DNA of 56,515 nucleotides from assembly GCA_039820405.1 (NCBI GenBank), contig JBCBQC010000038.1, positions 1 to 56,515 on the forward strand, read 5' to 3'. This document shows, in pieces, positions 8,176 to 17,800 of this stretch. Positions within the stretch are counted from its first letter, which is position 1; the number at the start of each line of letters is the position of its first letter. The notes below the pieces were generated by a model. It was not told the origin of the DNA, searched no databases, and worked only from the letters and a program-made list of their open reading frames with translations. This stretch comes from CALLVY01 sp937899855. Its GTDB lineage: Bacteria > Bacteroidota > Bacteroidia > Chitinophagales > Saprospiraceae. The position numbers were made by a program, and so were the translations under genes.

Positions 8176-9825
8176 TCAAAGTCCCAGAGTGGCCAACCCC
8201 TGTTCAAAGACGACATCCACCGGAATGCTGGCGGTTTCCAAACGATCCAGATCTTTTTGTAGTTGTGACCCGATCTTCCCCTTTTCGGCAACCAAGCGAG
8301 CGACGCCTTCGTAATCGCCATCGCCCTGGGTGGTGAGAATGAGACGCGAGAGGGCTGCGGTGGCGGCTTCCAGCTGGTCGAAATTGACGCGGTAGGTTCC
8401 GCTGGCTTCATCGCGGCTAAAGGCACCCCGCTCCTGGAAAAAATTAAACCGGATCATATTGGCCTTACCGTGCGCACTGGCCGCCCCAAAACGGACCGAG
8501 CGAAAAATGCCCGCCATAAAGGTGACGTAGTAGTCCTTGAGGTCACCCGTCAAGGCTCCTTTGTCGTGTAGTTGTTTGATCAGGTACAGCCCCAGAATGT
8601 CGGCCTTGCCCTCTTCGAGGGCGGAGGCGTATTCCCGCAAGGCCTTGCGGACCGTCCCCTTACCATTGATCGTATTTTTGATGCCCAGGCCGTGAGCCAC
8701 TTCGTGAAACATGGTATTGCCAAAGAAAGCATCGAAGGTGATGTGCTGGCGTTGGTCCTCGGCGATCAAGACCTCCGAAATGGGCAGCAGTATTTTATCA
8801 AACTTCGCGCGCATGGCGTTTTTCAATTGCAGGCGGCGCGTCCCTTTCTGGAGCTGTACCTCCTCGTCGTTGGGAAGGTTGATGGCGATGGTTTTGCTCC
8901 CCGCATTACAATCGCCCGCGTAGTAAATCACATCGTAGGCATTGAGCTCGGTATCCCGGCCGGGCGATTCTCTTTTGTAGGCGGCCTCGACGGGGAGTCC
9001 CTCCTGGAGCTTGGGTAAAAAAGCGGCGTATTTGGCCAGCCGTTGGCTCCAAGCCTGATCCTTGAGGAGGACGTAGCATTCGTGAGCGGCTTTGTACCCG
9101 TAAAGTTGGTCTTCGTAGGTTTCGATGGGGCCGATGACCACCTCGATGGTATTGTCTTTCATGTCGAGCCAGGCCAGGTCGCTGGCTTGGTAGTCGTCGT
9201 CGAGGAGGGCTTGGGCGCGGAGGGTCAGGTAGTTTTGGAGGGCTGGATTTTCAGCTAGGGCGGCGGCTTGGCGCAGGAGTTTGGCAGCGCGGGTGACTTG
9301 CTCGCTGAATTGCTGGTGGTAGGGAATGACGTTGAGTCGGCCCGCGCTATTGCGGCGGACGATGGTGTAAAGGCTGGATTTACCGTACACCTCGGCCGCT
9401 TCAAATTCGGCTTTGGTGAGGTCGACGGGGTAGAAATTGGCCCCGGCTGGCTTGGGCCCCACGCCGTCGACAAAGGGCCGGTTGTTGTCGAGGCGATCCC
9501 AGGGGCCGTAGTTGATTTCGGCGAAGCGGCGGGTGGCCGCGTCCTCAATGCTTTCGAGCAGGGCGGTTTTATCTCCGTAGGCTTCCAACCAAAACAGTTC
9601 GTCCATGATGCCGCCCGCCTTGATCAGGAGTCGGAGCACTTGCTTTTGGGCAGCGGAGAGGGCGGACAGGTCGCTGGTCAGTTGGACGGGTACGTACTGG
9701 TCCAGTTGGGCTTGGATGGGGGAGGAGGGAGTAGCTTCGGCCGTGGTTTCGGGTGTCGGGCTGGGGCTTTGACAGGCGCCAATGGCGAGGGCAAGTAGGG
9801 AGTAAAGGAGGAGGCGTGGCAACAT
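8176..9825 (-). CDS. M49-like zinc peptidase lipoprotein (dipeptidyl-peptidase III relative)
   Basis: A 549-residue protein with a lipoprotein signal (Ile-Gly-Ala-Cys, Cys18) and a Ser/Thr/Pro-rich linker. The metal site is His374-Glu-Val-Ala-His378 followed by Glu404-Glu-Gly-Lys-Ala-Asp409. This matches peptidase family M49 in layout, but classical DPP III has the longer HExxGH helix and an EECRAE-type second motif. Other M49-like features are the INYGPWDRLD segment near residue 104, ANFYPVDLTKAEF near 129 and FGNTMFHEVAHGLG. It probably removes dipeptides or acts on a periplasmic peptide; substrate unknown. It converges with pabB (8 bases between the stops). Confidence 0.78.
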   Translation of the reverse strand: MLPRLLLYSLLALAIGACQSPSPTPETTAEATPSSPIQAQLDQYVPVQLTSDLSALSAAQKQVLRLLIKAGGIMDELFWLEAYGDKTALLESIEDAATRRFAEINYGPWDRLDNNRPFVDGVGPKPAGANFYPVDLTKAEFEAAEVYGKSSLYTIVRRNSAGRLNVIPYHQQFSEQVTRAAKLLRQAAALAENPALQNYLTLRAQALLDDDYQASDLAWLDMKDNTIEVVIGPIETYEDQLYGYKAAHECYVLLKDQAWSQRLAKYAAFLPKLQEGLPVEAAYKRESPGRDTELNAYDVIYYAGDCNAGSKTIAINLPNDEEVQLQKGTRRLQLKNAMRAKFDKILLPISEVLIAEDQRQHITFDAFFGNTMFHEVAHGLGIKNTINGKGTVRKALREYASALEEGKADILGLYLIKQLHDKGALTGDLKDYYVTFMAGIFRSVRFGAASAHGKANMIRFNFFQERGAFSRDEASGTYRVNFDQLEAATAALSRLILTTQGDGDYEGVARLVAEKGKIGSQLQKDLDRLETASIPVDVVFEQGLATLGL

Positions 9826-9965
9826 GATGGAGCTCGATTTGATCTGGTAATGGCTTTAAAGATAGCGAGACTTGGGGACAGATGGGGGGAGGATAGCGTA
9901 AGTCTTGAACTTGACGTATTGGGAAAACGTACTGAATATTTAGGGCTGAGGAGTGGTACAACCAG

Positions 9966-10355
9966 CTACATTTGGTGTACGTCAATGAGTACCAGCTCTT
10001 CTATTCCCTGGAAATCACTGGTGTTACGGGTAAGCAGGTGCAGTTGATGTACTACTTGCGGTTGCCGCAATGATGGCATCTGGGAGCTTAATTTTATGTT
10101 TTTTCGGATGGTTATGGTCGCCTGAGCAATGGCTTTGGAGAGCGGTAGTACACTAGATTGATTGATGAAATTTTCTACAATGGCCATCTCTTCTGCTTGG
10201 CCATTGAAGCCTAGCAATTCAATTTGATTGATGACGGAAAGACAATAGCTTTGCTCGGCAACGATTTCCTCCAGCCATTGGGTACCCACATCGGGTAAAC
10301 TCCCCGAAAGGAATTCAATCACCACATTGCTGTCGACTAAATATTGCGCTTCCAT
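9966..10355 (-). pseudogene. vapC: VapC-type PIN-domain toxin scrambled by two compensating frameshifts
   Basis: The frame gives 129 residues that begin and end as a PIN nuclease of the VapC kind: LVDSNVVIEFLSG with the first acidic residue, INQIELLGF with the second, and HQLHLLTRNTSDFQGI at the end. Between 10057 and 10099 the read frame gives nonsense (KLSSQMPSLRQP). One extra A in the A6 run at 10099-10104 would restore KHKIKLPDAIIAATA, a canonical PIN motif that includes the third catalytic Asp, and removing one base near 10056-10057 returns to the observed frame exactly at VVHQL. So the locus carries a minus-one and a plus-one lesion about 45 bases apart. As written the product lacks an active-site acid and should be inactive. 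It overlaps its antitoxin by 19 bases. Confidence 0.8.
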
Positions 10356-10546
10356 TCGCGGCGGCTTTGATCCAGTTGGTCTAACATATTTTTACCCGTC
10401 TCTTTCGAAAGCCTTCCGGCCCATTTTTGTTTGGGTATGCTGGCGGGTAGATCGCTTTCGACCAAGCGTAAAATATTGAGTTGTTCCAACTGCTGTAAAA
10501 GCGCCAGGGCATCTTTATTGAGTAATTCGACTATAATCGTCTGCAT
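10337..10546 (-). CDS. VapB-like antitoxin of the PIN toxin
   Basis: A 69-residue protein (MQTIIVELLNKDALALLQQL at the start) of the small Bacteroidota antitoxin type found immediately 5' of VapC genes: a short beta strand, a Leu-rich helix, and a charged C-terminus rich in Lys, Arg and Glu. Such C-termini usually bind the toxin. Its stop overlaps the start of the PIN gene by 19 bases, a common toxin-antitoxin arrangement. No DNA-binding motif can be assigned with certainty. With the toxin apparently dead, it may be a leftover or act alone. Confidence 0.65.
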   Translation of the reverse strand: MQTIIVELLNKDALALLQQLEQLNILRLVESDLPASIPKQKWAGRLSKETGKNMLDQLDQSRREWKRNI

Positions 10547-10593
10547 GGTGCATCTTTTTACTAAAGATAACGGAAAACCAAAGCTTGGTCAAG

Positions 10594-13449
10594 TCACCCT
10601 TTTCCCGTCAACTTTTCCTTCAAATACTGCCCCGTAAAGGACGCCTTCACCTTGACCAAATCTTCGGGAACGCCCTGAAAAACCAAGTTTCCGCCATTTT
10701 TTCCACCTTCCGGCCCCAAGTCGATGACCCAATCCGCCGATTTGATGACCTCCATATTGTGTTCTACCACAATGACGGTATGGCCCTTTTCGACCAAGGC
10801 GTTGAGTGCGTCGAGCAGCTTCTTGATGTCGTGAAAGTGCAGGCCCGTAGTGGGCTCGTCGAAGAGGAAGAGGATTTTCTCCTTGGTGCGTTCCTTGCCG
10901 AGAAAGGAGGCCAGCTTTACCCGCTGTGCTTCTCCGCCGGAAAGCGTACTGGAGGATTGCCCCAATTTGATGTAGCCCAACCCAACCGCCTGTAGCGGCC
11001 GAATTTTCTGAACCACGTCCTTGGCATCGGCAAAAAATTCGAGGGCCTCGTCGATACTTAGGTCGAGGATTTCGTAGATGTTTTTGTCTTTAAATCGGAC
11101 GTCGAGAACCTCGGGCTTAAACCGAAAGCCCTTGCATTCCTCACAGACCAAGCGGACGTCGGCTAAGAACTGCATCTCGATGACCTGCTCACCCTCCCCC
11201 TTACACGTTTCGCAGCGCCCGGCTTCGACGTTGAAGGAAAAATGTTTGGGCTTGAAGCCCCGAATCCGGGCCAACTGTTGGTTGGCCATCAGCTGGCGGA
11301 TGGCATCGTAGGCCTTGACGTAGGTGACGGGATTGGAGCGCGAGGACTTGCCGATGGGGCTTTGATTGACCATCTCGATCTGGGTGATCTGGTTGAGTTC
11401 GCCATCCAATTCGCGGTGCTGGCCGGGAGCGGTGGGGTGCGCTTCGCCGAGGTGGCGTTTGAGGGCGGGGTAGAGGATTTGTTTGACCAAAGTCGTTTTG
11501 CCCGATCCCGAGACGCCGCTCACCACCGTCAGGGTGTTGAGGGGAAACTGCGCGTCGACATCCTTGAGGTTGTGTTGGGTCGCTCCTTTGACCCAGATGC
11601 TGTTGATAAACTTGCGGCGTAGGGTCGGTACGGGAATCTCCATTCGCCCACTCATATAGGCCGCCGTCAGACTCTTTTTGGCCTTTTTGTGAATGTTTTT
11701 GTACGGCCCGGCGTAGACGACCTCGCCTCCGTGGATGCCCGCCTCGGGGCCCATATCGATCAGATAGTCTGCGTTTTTGATCACGTCTTCTTCGTGCTCG
11801 ACGACTACTACGGTATTGCCCAGATCCCGGAGGGATTTGAGGACTTCGACCAGTCGGTTGGTATCGCGGGGGTGTAGTCCGACACTGGGTTCGTCGAGCA
11901 GGTACATGGAGCTGGTAAGGTTGCTGCCCAGGGTCCGGGTGAGGTTGATGCGTTGGGTCTCGCCTCCGCTGAGGCTGGAGGAGATGCGATTGAGGGTGAG
12001 GTAGCCCAAGCCCACTTTGAGCATAAAGCTCAGTCGGTTGCTGACTTCGAGGAGGAGGCGTTTGGCGATGGTGGCGTCGAAGTCATTGAGGTCGAGTGCT
12101 TGGACAAACGCCAGGAGTTCGTCGATGGGAATATCGACCAATTCGGTGATGGCTTTGCCACCGATCTTGACGTAGTTGGCCTCGGGGCGGAGGCGACCGC
12201 CCTCGCAGGTGGGGCAAACGGTACGGCCGCGGTAGCGAGACAGCATGACGCGGTTCTGAATCTTATAGGTCTTTTCCTCCAGTTCGGCAAAATAGTCGTT
12301 GATCCCACCAAAGTAGCGGTTGCCGGTCCAGAGCAGTTTGCGCTGGGCTTTGGTCAGCTCTTGATAGGGGCGGTGGACGGGAAAATCAAAGCGGTGGGCA
12401 TTGCGGAGCAATTCGTCCAGCCAGGCCCGTGATTTTTCGCCCCGCCAGCAAGCGATGGCCCCCTCGTACACCGATTTGGATTTGATTGGGACCACCTTAT
12501 CGCGGTCGATGCCCATCACCCGGCCGTAGCCTTCGCAGGTGGGGCAGGCACCGAAGGGATTGTTGTAGTTGAAAAACTGGGGCGTGGGGTCGGTAAAGAG
12601 GATGCCGTCCAGTTCGAAGCGATTGTTAAAGTCGCGCGTCTCCCGTTCCACCACCTCGACGATGCACTCGCCTTCACTTTCGTAAAAGGCCGTTTGAACC
12701 GAATCCGCCGCGCGGTTGCGGTTGTCTTCCTCGTCGCCTTTGATGCTGAAGCGGTCGATCAGAATACGGATCTTGCGTTTTTTGTAGTCGCTGACGGGCT
12801 TGTCCAATTTCCAGCGTTTGTCCTCCAGTATGTCTTCCACGAAGCGCAATTCCCCATCGACTTCCAGCCGGACGTAGCCCTTTTGGAGCAGGAAGTTGAG
12901 CTCCTGCTGGAGACTGCGGTCGGGATATTTTTGTTGGAGGGGGATGTAGAGCCGCACCTTTTGACCATCTTCAAAGCCATAGATGAAGTCGATGACGTCA
13001 CGGATTTCGTGGCGCCGCACCTGCTGGCCCGAGATGGGAGAGTAGGTCCGGCCGATCCGGGCGTAGAGCAGCCGGAGGTAGTCGTAAACCTCGGTCAGTG
13101 AGCCGACGGTCGAACGGGCGTTGCTGGTGCTGACCTTTTGCTCGATGGCGATGGCGGGGCAGATGCCTTTGATGTAGTCGACATCCGGCTTTTTCATCCG
13201 CATCAAAAACTGACGGGCGTAGGAGGAAAGGCTTTCGACGTAGCGCCGTTGTCCTTCCGCATAGAGGGTATCCATCGTGATGGAGGATTTGCCCGATCCC
13301 GATACTCCGGTGACCACTACCAGTTGGTAGCGGGGAATACTAAGGTTAATGTTTTTAAGATTATTGCTCCGGGCCCCTCTGATGAAAATGTCGTTTTCTC
13401 TTATCATCTCCGCTTCTGGCTCCAGTACGGCGCTAGCTTTTTTTGGCAT
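10594..13449 (-). CDS. uvrA: Excinuclease ABC subunit A
   Basis: A 951-residue UvrA, the damage-sensing ATPase of nucleotide excision repair. Two ABC modules are seen: Walker A GVSGSGKSS at Lys54 and GVSGSGKTT in the second half, signature sequences LSGGETQRINL and LSGGEAQRVKL, and Walker B segments YLLDEPSVGLH and FLFDEPTTGLH. Zinc-type pairs are CPTCEGYG, CPTCEGGR, CETCKGEGEQV and CEECKGFR. The first CxxC of the N-terminal zinc module of E. coli UvrA is missing; the equivalent place reads RFELDGILFTDP. I recall this from other Bacteroidota UvrA proteins, so it is a clade trait and not damage. No repair partner gene is adjacent. Confidence 0.96.
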   Translation of the reverse strand: MPKKASAVLEPEAEMIRENDIFIRGARSNNLKNINLSIPRYQLVVVTGVSGSGKSSITMDTLYAEGQRRYVESLSSYARQFLMRMKKPDVDYIKGICPAIAIEQKVSTSNARSTVGSLTEVYDYLRLLYARIGRTYSPISGQQVRRHEIRDVIDFIYGFEDGQKVRLYIPLQQKYPDRSLQQELNFLLQKGYVRLEVDGELRFVEDILEDKRWKLDKPVSDYKKRKIRILIDRFSIKGDEEDNRNRAADSVQTAFYESEGECIVEVVERETRDFNNRFELDGILFTDPTPQFFNYNNPFGACPTCEGYGRVMGIDRDKVVPIKSKSVYEGAIACWRGEKSRAWLDELLRNAHRFDFPVHRPYQELTKAQRKLLWTGNRYFGGINDYFAELEEKTYKIQNRVMLSRYRGRTVCPTCEGGRLRPEANYVKIGGKAITELVDIPIDELLAFVQALDLNDFDATIAKRLLLEVSNRLSFMLKVGLGYLTLNRISSSLSGGETQRINLTRTLGSNLTSSMYLLDEPSVGLHPRDTNRLVEVLKSLRDLGNTVVVVEHEEDVIKNADYLIDMGPEAGIHGGEVVYAGPYKNIHKKAKKSLTAAYMSGRMEIPVPTLRRKFINSIWVKGATQHNLKDVDAQFPLNTLTVVSGVSGSGKTTLVKQILYPALKRHLGEAHPTAPGQHRELDGELNQITQIEMVNQSPIGKSSRSNPVTYVKAYDAIRQLMANQQLARIRGFKPKHFSFNVEAGRCETCKGEGEQVIEMQFLADVRLVCEECKGFRFKPEVLDVRFKDKNIYEILDLSIDEALEFFADAKDVVQKIRPLQAVGLGYIKLGQSSSTLSGGEAQRVKLASFLGKERTKEKILFLFDEPTTGLHFHDIKKLLDALNALVEKGHTVIVVEHNMEVIKSADWVIDLGPEGGKNGGNLVFQGVPEDLVKVKASFTGQYLKEKLTGKG

Positions 13450-13872
13450 GTTATTGACGGACTTTAAAGGCCCCCACGCCCGCTCTCAAAAGGGTAGGGG
13501 AATTCGTGAAATCTATTGGCGACCCTGCTGTTTAGGGGGATAGTCGACCTAACGGAATCTAAACAAAAGGTTAAACATAGTGTTTTTAACCGAGAAAATA
13601 TTCTTTGGATTAATTTTTGCAAACTGGAATTTATGAGTGCTTATCGCTCAGTTTACTACGCATCTATTTTTTAGCTTATCAGTTAATTTTCTGTTAAAGA
13701 AGCGTTAAAATGAACGAAGTCAAATAAAACTTTATCTATTTTAGACTTGCATTTGAGCACAAATAGTCACAGCTTTATACCAGAATTGTTCATCTTCATC
13801 TAAAAAAAATCAGTTTATCGGTCGGAAACTTCTACACTAAAATATTTTTTCAATTAGAAAAATAGGATAGTT
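13450..13872. other. AT-rich intergenic region uvrA / sigma factor
   Basis: Some 420 bases separate the divergent uvrA and sigma factor genes. From about 13560 on the stretch is strongly AT-rich. TAATTTTTG at 13610-13618 is close to the minus-7 consensus (one extra base), but no TTG lies 19-21 bases upstream. I see no open frame, RNA gene or convincing operator here. Confidence 0.5.
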
Positions 13873-14454
13873 ATGCAAGTTAAGCCGCTTAACGATCAAG
13901 AACTGATCGCGTGTTATTTAAACGGAGATGAAAGAGCTTTTGAGGAACTACTCATTCGTCACAAGCAAAAGATTTACACTTCGATCTACCTTTTCGTAAA
14001 GGACCAAAGTCTCGCCGAGGATATCTTCCAAGAAGTTTTCATCAAGATTATCGACACCCTGCGCAAGGGCAAATACAACCACGAAGGCAAATTCGTGCAG
14101 TGGGCCATGCGGATTTCTTACAACATGTGCGTCGACTACTTCCGGCGTTCGAAGAGAAGACCCAAGGTGTCTCCCACCGAGACCTTTGACATTTTCGACG
14201 TGTTGCAAACCACGGAGGCCAATGCCGAGCAGACCATCATCCGCAGCCAGACTCACGATAAGATTCGCCGACTGGTCGATATGCTCCCTCCCGAGCAACG
14301 CGAGGTGGTGATTCTACGACACTACGCGGACATGAGTTTTAAGGAAATCTCCCAGTTGACGCGCGTCAGCATCAATACGGCCCTCGGTCGGATGCGTTAC
14401 GCCCTGATCAATATCCGTAAAATGATCGAAGAAAAAGAAGTAAGTCTTCAGTAA
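13873..14454 (+). CDS. ECF-type RNA polymerase sigma factor
   Basis: A 193-residue sigma-70 family factor of the extracytoplasmic-function kind. Region 2 covers residues 8-90 (FEELLIRHKQKIYTSIY, DIFQEVFIKIID, WAMRISYNMCVDYFRRSKR) and region 4 covers about 130-180 (LPPEQREVVILRHYADMSF, KEISQLTRVSINTALGRMRY). It directs RNA polymerase to alternative promoters. No anti-sigma factor or membrane sensor follows; the gene is closed by a strong terminator and the next gene is the giant adhesin 400 bases on. Its target genes cannot be read from the window, but the adhesin is one candidate. Confidence 0.93.
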   Translation: MQVKPLNDQELIACYLNGDERAFEELLIRHKQKIYTSIYLFVKDQSLAEDIFQEVFIKIIDTLRKGKYNHEGKFVQWAMRISYNMCVDYFRRSKRRPKVSPTETFDIFDVLQTTEANAEQTIIRSQTHDKIRRLVDMLPPEQREVVILRHYADMSFKEISQLTRVSINTALGRMRYALINIRKMIEEKEVSLQ

Positions 14455-14531
14455 AACCACCTCTTTCCCACACCGGGTATTTGATCCTCGTTAAGCGCAG
14501 GGCGGAGCCCATTGCAATCACTGGGCCCGCT

Positions 14532-14575
14532 AAAGCAGGCTAGGAAGCACCGCTTCCTAGCCTGCTTTTCCGTTT
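14532..14575 (+). terminator. Rho-independent terminator after the sigma factor gene
   Basis: A perfect 14-bp stem, GCAGGCTAGGAAGC (14535-14548) with GCTTCCTAGCCTGC (14552-14565), has a 3-base loop. Flanking AAA and TTT extend the pairing and a T-rich tail follows. Confidence 0.92.
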
Positions 14576-14850
14576 TATCCCCTAGCTTTTTGTCCGATTT
14601 TTATCAATTCCCGGAAAATATTACTATTTTACTCTTTATAATCCCGCCAAATTAGGATATTACGTCTATTCCGTCTCAACAGTTGACCACACTTTTTGAT
14701 GCCATTCAGGGAGAGCCATAAAGAATCGGTATCGGACTGAGCAAATTGTAGTGTGCCCCTGGCACGGGCTGAACTATCTCCGTACTCAGCCGTTGCCGGA
14801 TACGTATACGGTGTTTGATAAAATTACTTGCTAGGCCCAATAAAAGTGTT
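14576..14850. other. Intergenic leader before the giant adhesin
   Basis: About 275 bases with no gene. An exact TAnnTTTG element is not present; TTGACC at 14683-14688 has no matching downstream box. Short imperfect hairpins such as GTGCC with GGCAC near 14751-14763 occur. A TTG at 14815 is in frame with the adhesin but would put 12 polar residues before the signal peptide. Confidence 0.4.
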
Positions 14851-17800
14851 ATGCATCCAAAGCTCCTCCCAACGGTAGGTACCATCCTATCCCTCCTGCT
14901 ACTTGCTAGCTTCCCCGCGCTCGCTCAGAATAACGATTGTGCTACCGCCGAAATTATCTGTAGCGATAGTCAAATCTCCTTCAATCCCTCCGGCCCAGGA
15001 AACAATGACTTTGCTCCCCCCGGCAACAACGATGGTTGTCTGGGTGGGGAGAACCAATCGGCCTGGTACTACTTTGAAATTCAAGGCACCGCTCCTCCTA
15101 ACCTCGAACTGGGCTTCACCCTTACGCCCGATGGTGGGGCCGGTGAGGACTACGATTTTGCCATTTTTGGTCCCGATGCGCCCTGCAATGGCCTCGGCAG
15201 CCCCATCCGCTGCTCCTACGCCAGCCAAAGCTGTGGCTTTTGCCCCCAAACCGGCCTCGGAATGGGGGCCACCGACGTTTCCGAACCCCCCAGTGGAGAC
15301 GGCTTCGTCGCCCCCCTCATCGTCCAGCCGGGCGAAGGCTACTACCTACTAATCGACAACTTCCTCAGCTCCTCCACCGGTTTTAACCTCGACTGGACGG
15401 GCCCCGCCGCCCCCTTCCTCAACTGTACCCCAGCTTGCGATGCGGAAGCCGGAACGGTCAATGCCAATCCCAACCCCGCCTGTCCGGGGGCCACCATCAG
15501 CTTTGATGCCCAGGGCTTCAATATGGATGCCTCGCTCTTTACCCAGGTGATGATCGTGGTGGATGCCGCCGGACAAATCACCGACGTCATTCCCGGAGCC
15601 AGCGGTACCCTGACTTCCGCCATTTGCGAGACCTACGTCATCTACAGCTACAATTACGAAACGGCGGGTGGGTCGACCATCCCCACGGTGGGGAGCAACA
15701 TCAGTACCCTCAATTGCGATGTGGAATGCTGTGACCTGGAAAGCTTATCCGTCTCCTTCGAAGATTCGGAGGTCCCAACCTTCCCCAATGCGCCCGCCTC
15801 GGAGACCCTCAGCTGTTTCGATGCCCTGCCCCCCCTGGCCGACCAGGACTGGGCGGACAATTGTGACGGAACGGGCACCGTCAGTGGTACCGAGACGGGG
15901 AGCGCTGACCTCTGCTCGGGAGGCTCCATCACCCGCGAATGGACCTATACTGATGCTTGTAGCAACGTCGGCACCTACACCCAAGTCATCACCGTAGACC
16001 CCGCTCCGCCCGCCGATTTTGTCAATCCGCCCGCCGATCAGGTGGTCGATTGCAACAGCATTCCAACCGGAGCACCGGACCTGATGTACACCAATAACGC
16101 CACTGGCGGTTGCCTGTTTGAAGGGATGGTCAGCGCCACCCAGATGGGTAGCGCCGACGTTTGTGGCGGTACGATTACCTACACCTGGGAGGTCACCGAT
16201 CCCTGCGGTCGTACGATCACCCACGTCCAAAACATCACCGTCAATCCCGCTCCGCCCGCCGCCTTCCTCAACCCACCGGCGGATATCGTCGTGGATTGTA
16301 GTAGTATCCCGACGGGTGCGCCGGATCTGCTGTATTCCAATAATGAAACGGGCATTTGTTTGATCGGGGGCTTTGTTTCGCCCACCATTTCGGGTTCGGC
16401 GGATGTTTGTGGCGGAACGATTACCTACACCTGGGATTTTACCGACGCCTGCGGCCGCGCCATTCAGCACGTCCAAAACGTAACGGTTAACCCCGCCCCG
16501 GAGCCCGTTTTTCTCAACCCACCTGCGGATTTGCTGGTGGCCTGTGAAAACATTCCGACGGGAGCGCCCGATTTGGTGTATTCAAACAGTGAGACGGGAA
16601 TCTGCCTCATCGAAGGGACCGTGGCGGCGGTGCCCTCGGGTTCGGCGGATATTTGTGGGGGTACGATTACTTACACCTGGACGTTTACCGACCCCTGTGG
16701 CCGTACCATTACGCACGTGCAAAACATAACGGTGGATCCCGCGCCGGAGCCCATTTTCCTCAATCCGCCCGCCGACCTGCTAGTCGACTGTCAAAATATT
16801 CCGGGCTCGGCTCCCGACCTGACCTATACCAATAATGGCGTGGGACTTTGCCTGATTCAGGGAAGCGTTTCCCCCATCGAATCCAATAATGCCGACGTTT
16901 GCGGCGGTACGATCACCTATACTTGGCAGTTTACGGACCCCTGTGGCCGAACGATTCAGCACGTCCAAACCATCACGGTTAATCCCGCTTCTTTACCCAG
17001 CTTTACCAATCCGCCGGCCGATTATACGACCACCTGCGATCAGGTGCCCAGCGCGCCCCCGGCTCAGAATTACACCAACAGCGAAAGTGGTCTTTGTCGG
17101 ATCGAGGGCTCGGTACCTGGGGTACAGTCGGGCAGTTTTAACGAATGTGGGGGTTTGATCACCTTTACCTGGGAGTACGTCAGTCCTTGTGGTTTTAGCA
17201 TCACGGACGTCCAGAACATCACCGTGGAACCCGCTCCGCCCGCCGCCTTCGATGGCCCCTTGCCCACTGATGTCACGGTCGATTGCAACAGTTATCCGGC
17301 CATTCCCTCGCTGACCTATTCCAACGGCCAGCCAGGGAATTGTAGCATCTCCGGTACGGTGGCTCCCGCGGGCTCGCGCACGCTCAGTGCTTGTGGGGGC
17401 GTGGACACCTACACCTGGCAATTTACCGATGCCTGTGGCCGCACGATTCAGCACCAACAGACGGTGACGGTATTGCCTGCCTCGCCTCCGGCGTTTACCA
17501 ATCTGCCGGGGCCCATTACCTTGGACTGTTCGGCGGTCCCTGTCGATCCTCCTTTTCTGGATTACAACAATGGCGAAAATGGCATCTGTAGTATCCAGGG
17601 CAGTGTACGGGCGGTCCAGTCGGGTTTCTTCGATGCCTGCGGTGGAACGATCATTTACGACTGGGAAATTCCCAGTCCGGTGGGCTGTAATTTTCCCCCC
17701 ATCACCCACCAACAGGTAGTGACGGTACTCCCCGCCTCCGATCCGATTTTTGTCAATCCTCCCCCGGACCTCACCATCGGCTGTGGAGCACCTTTTCCCA

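Noticed and set aside
10594..13449. UvrA as damaged because the first zinc CxxC is missing
   Set aside because: The region is continuous, well conserved in character and, as I recall, the same in other Bacteroidota UvrA proteins, so it is a lineage trait.
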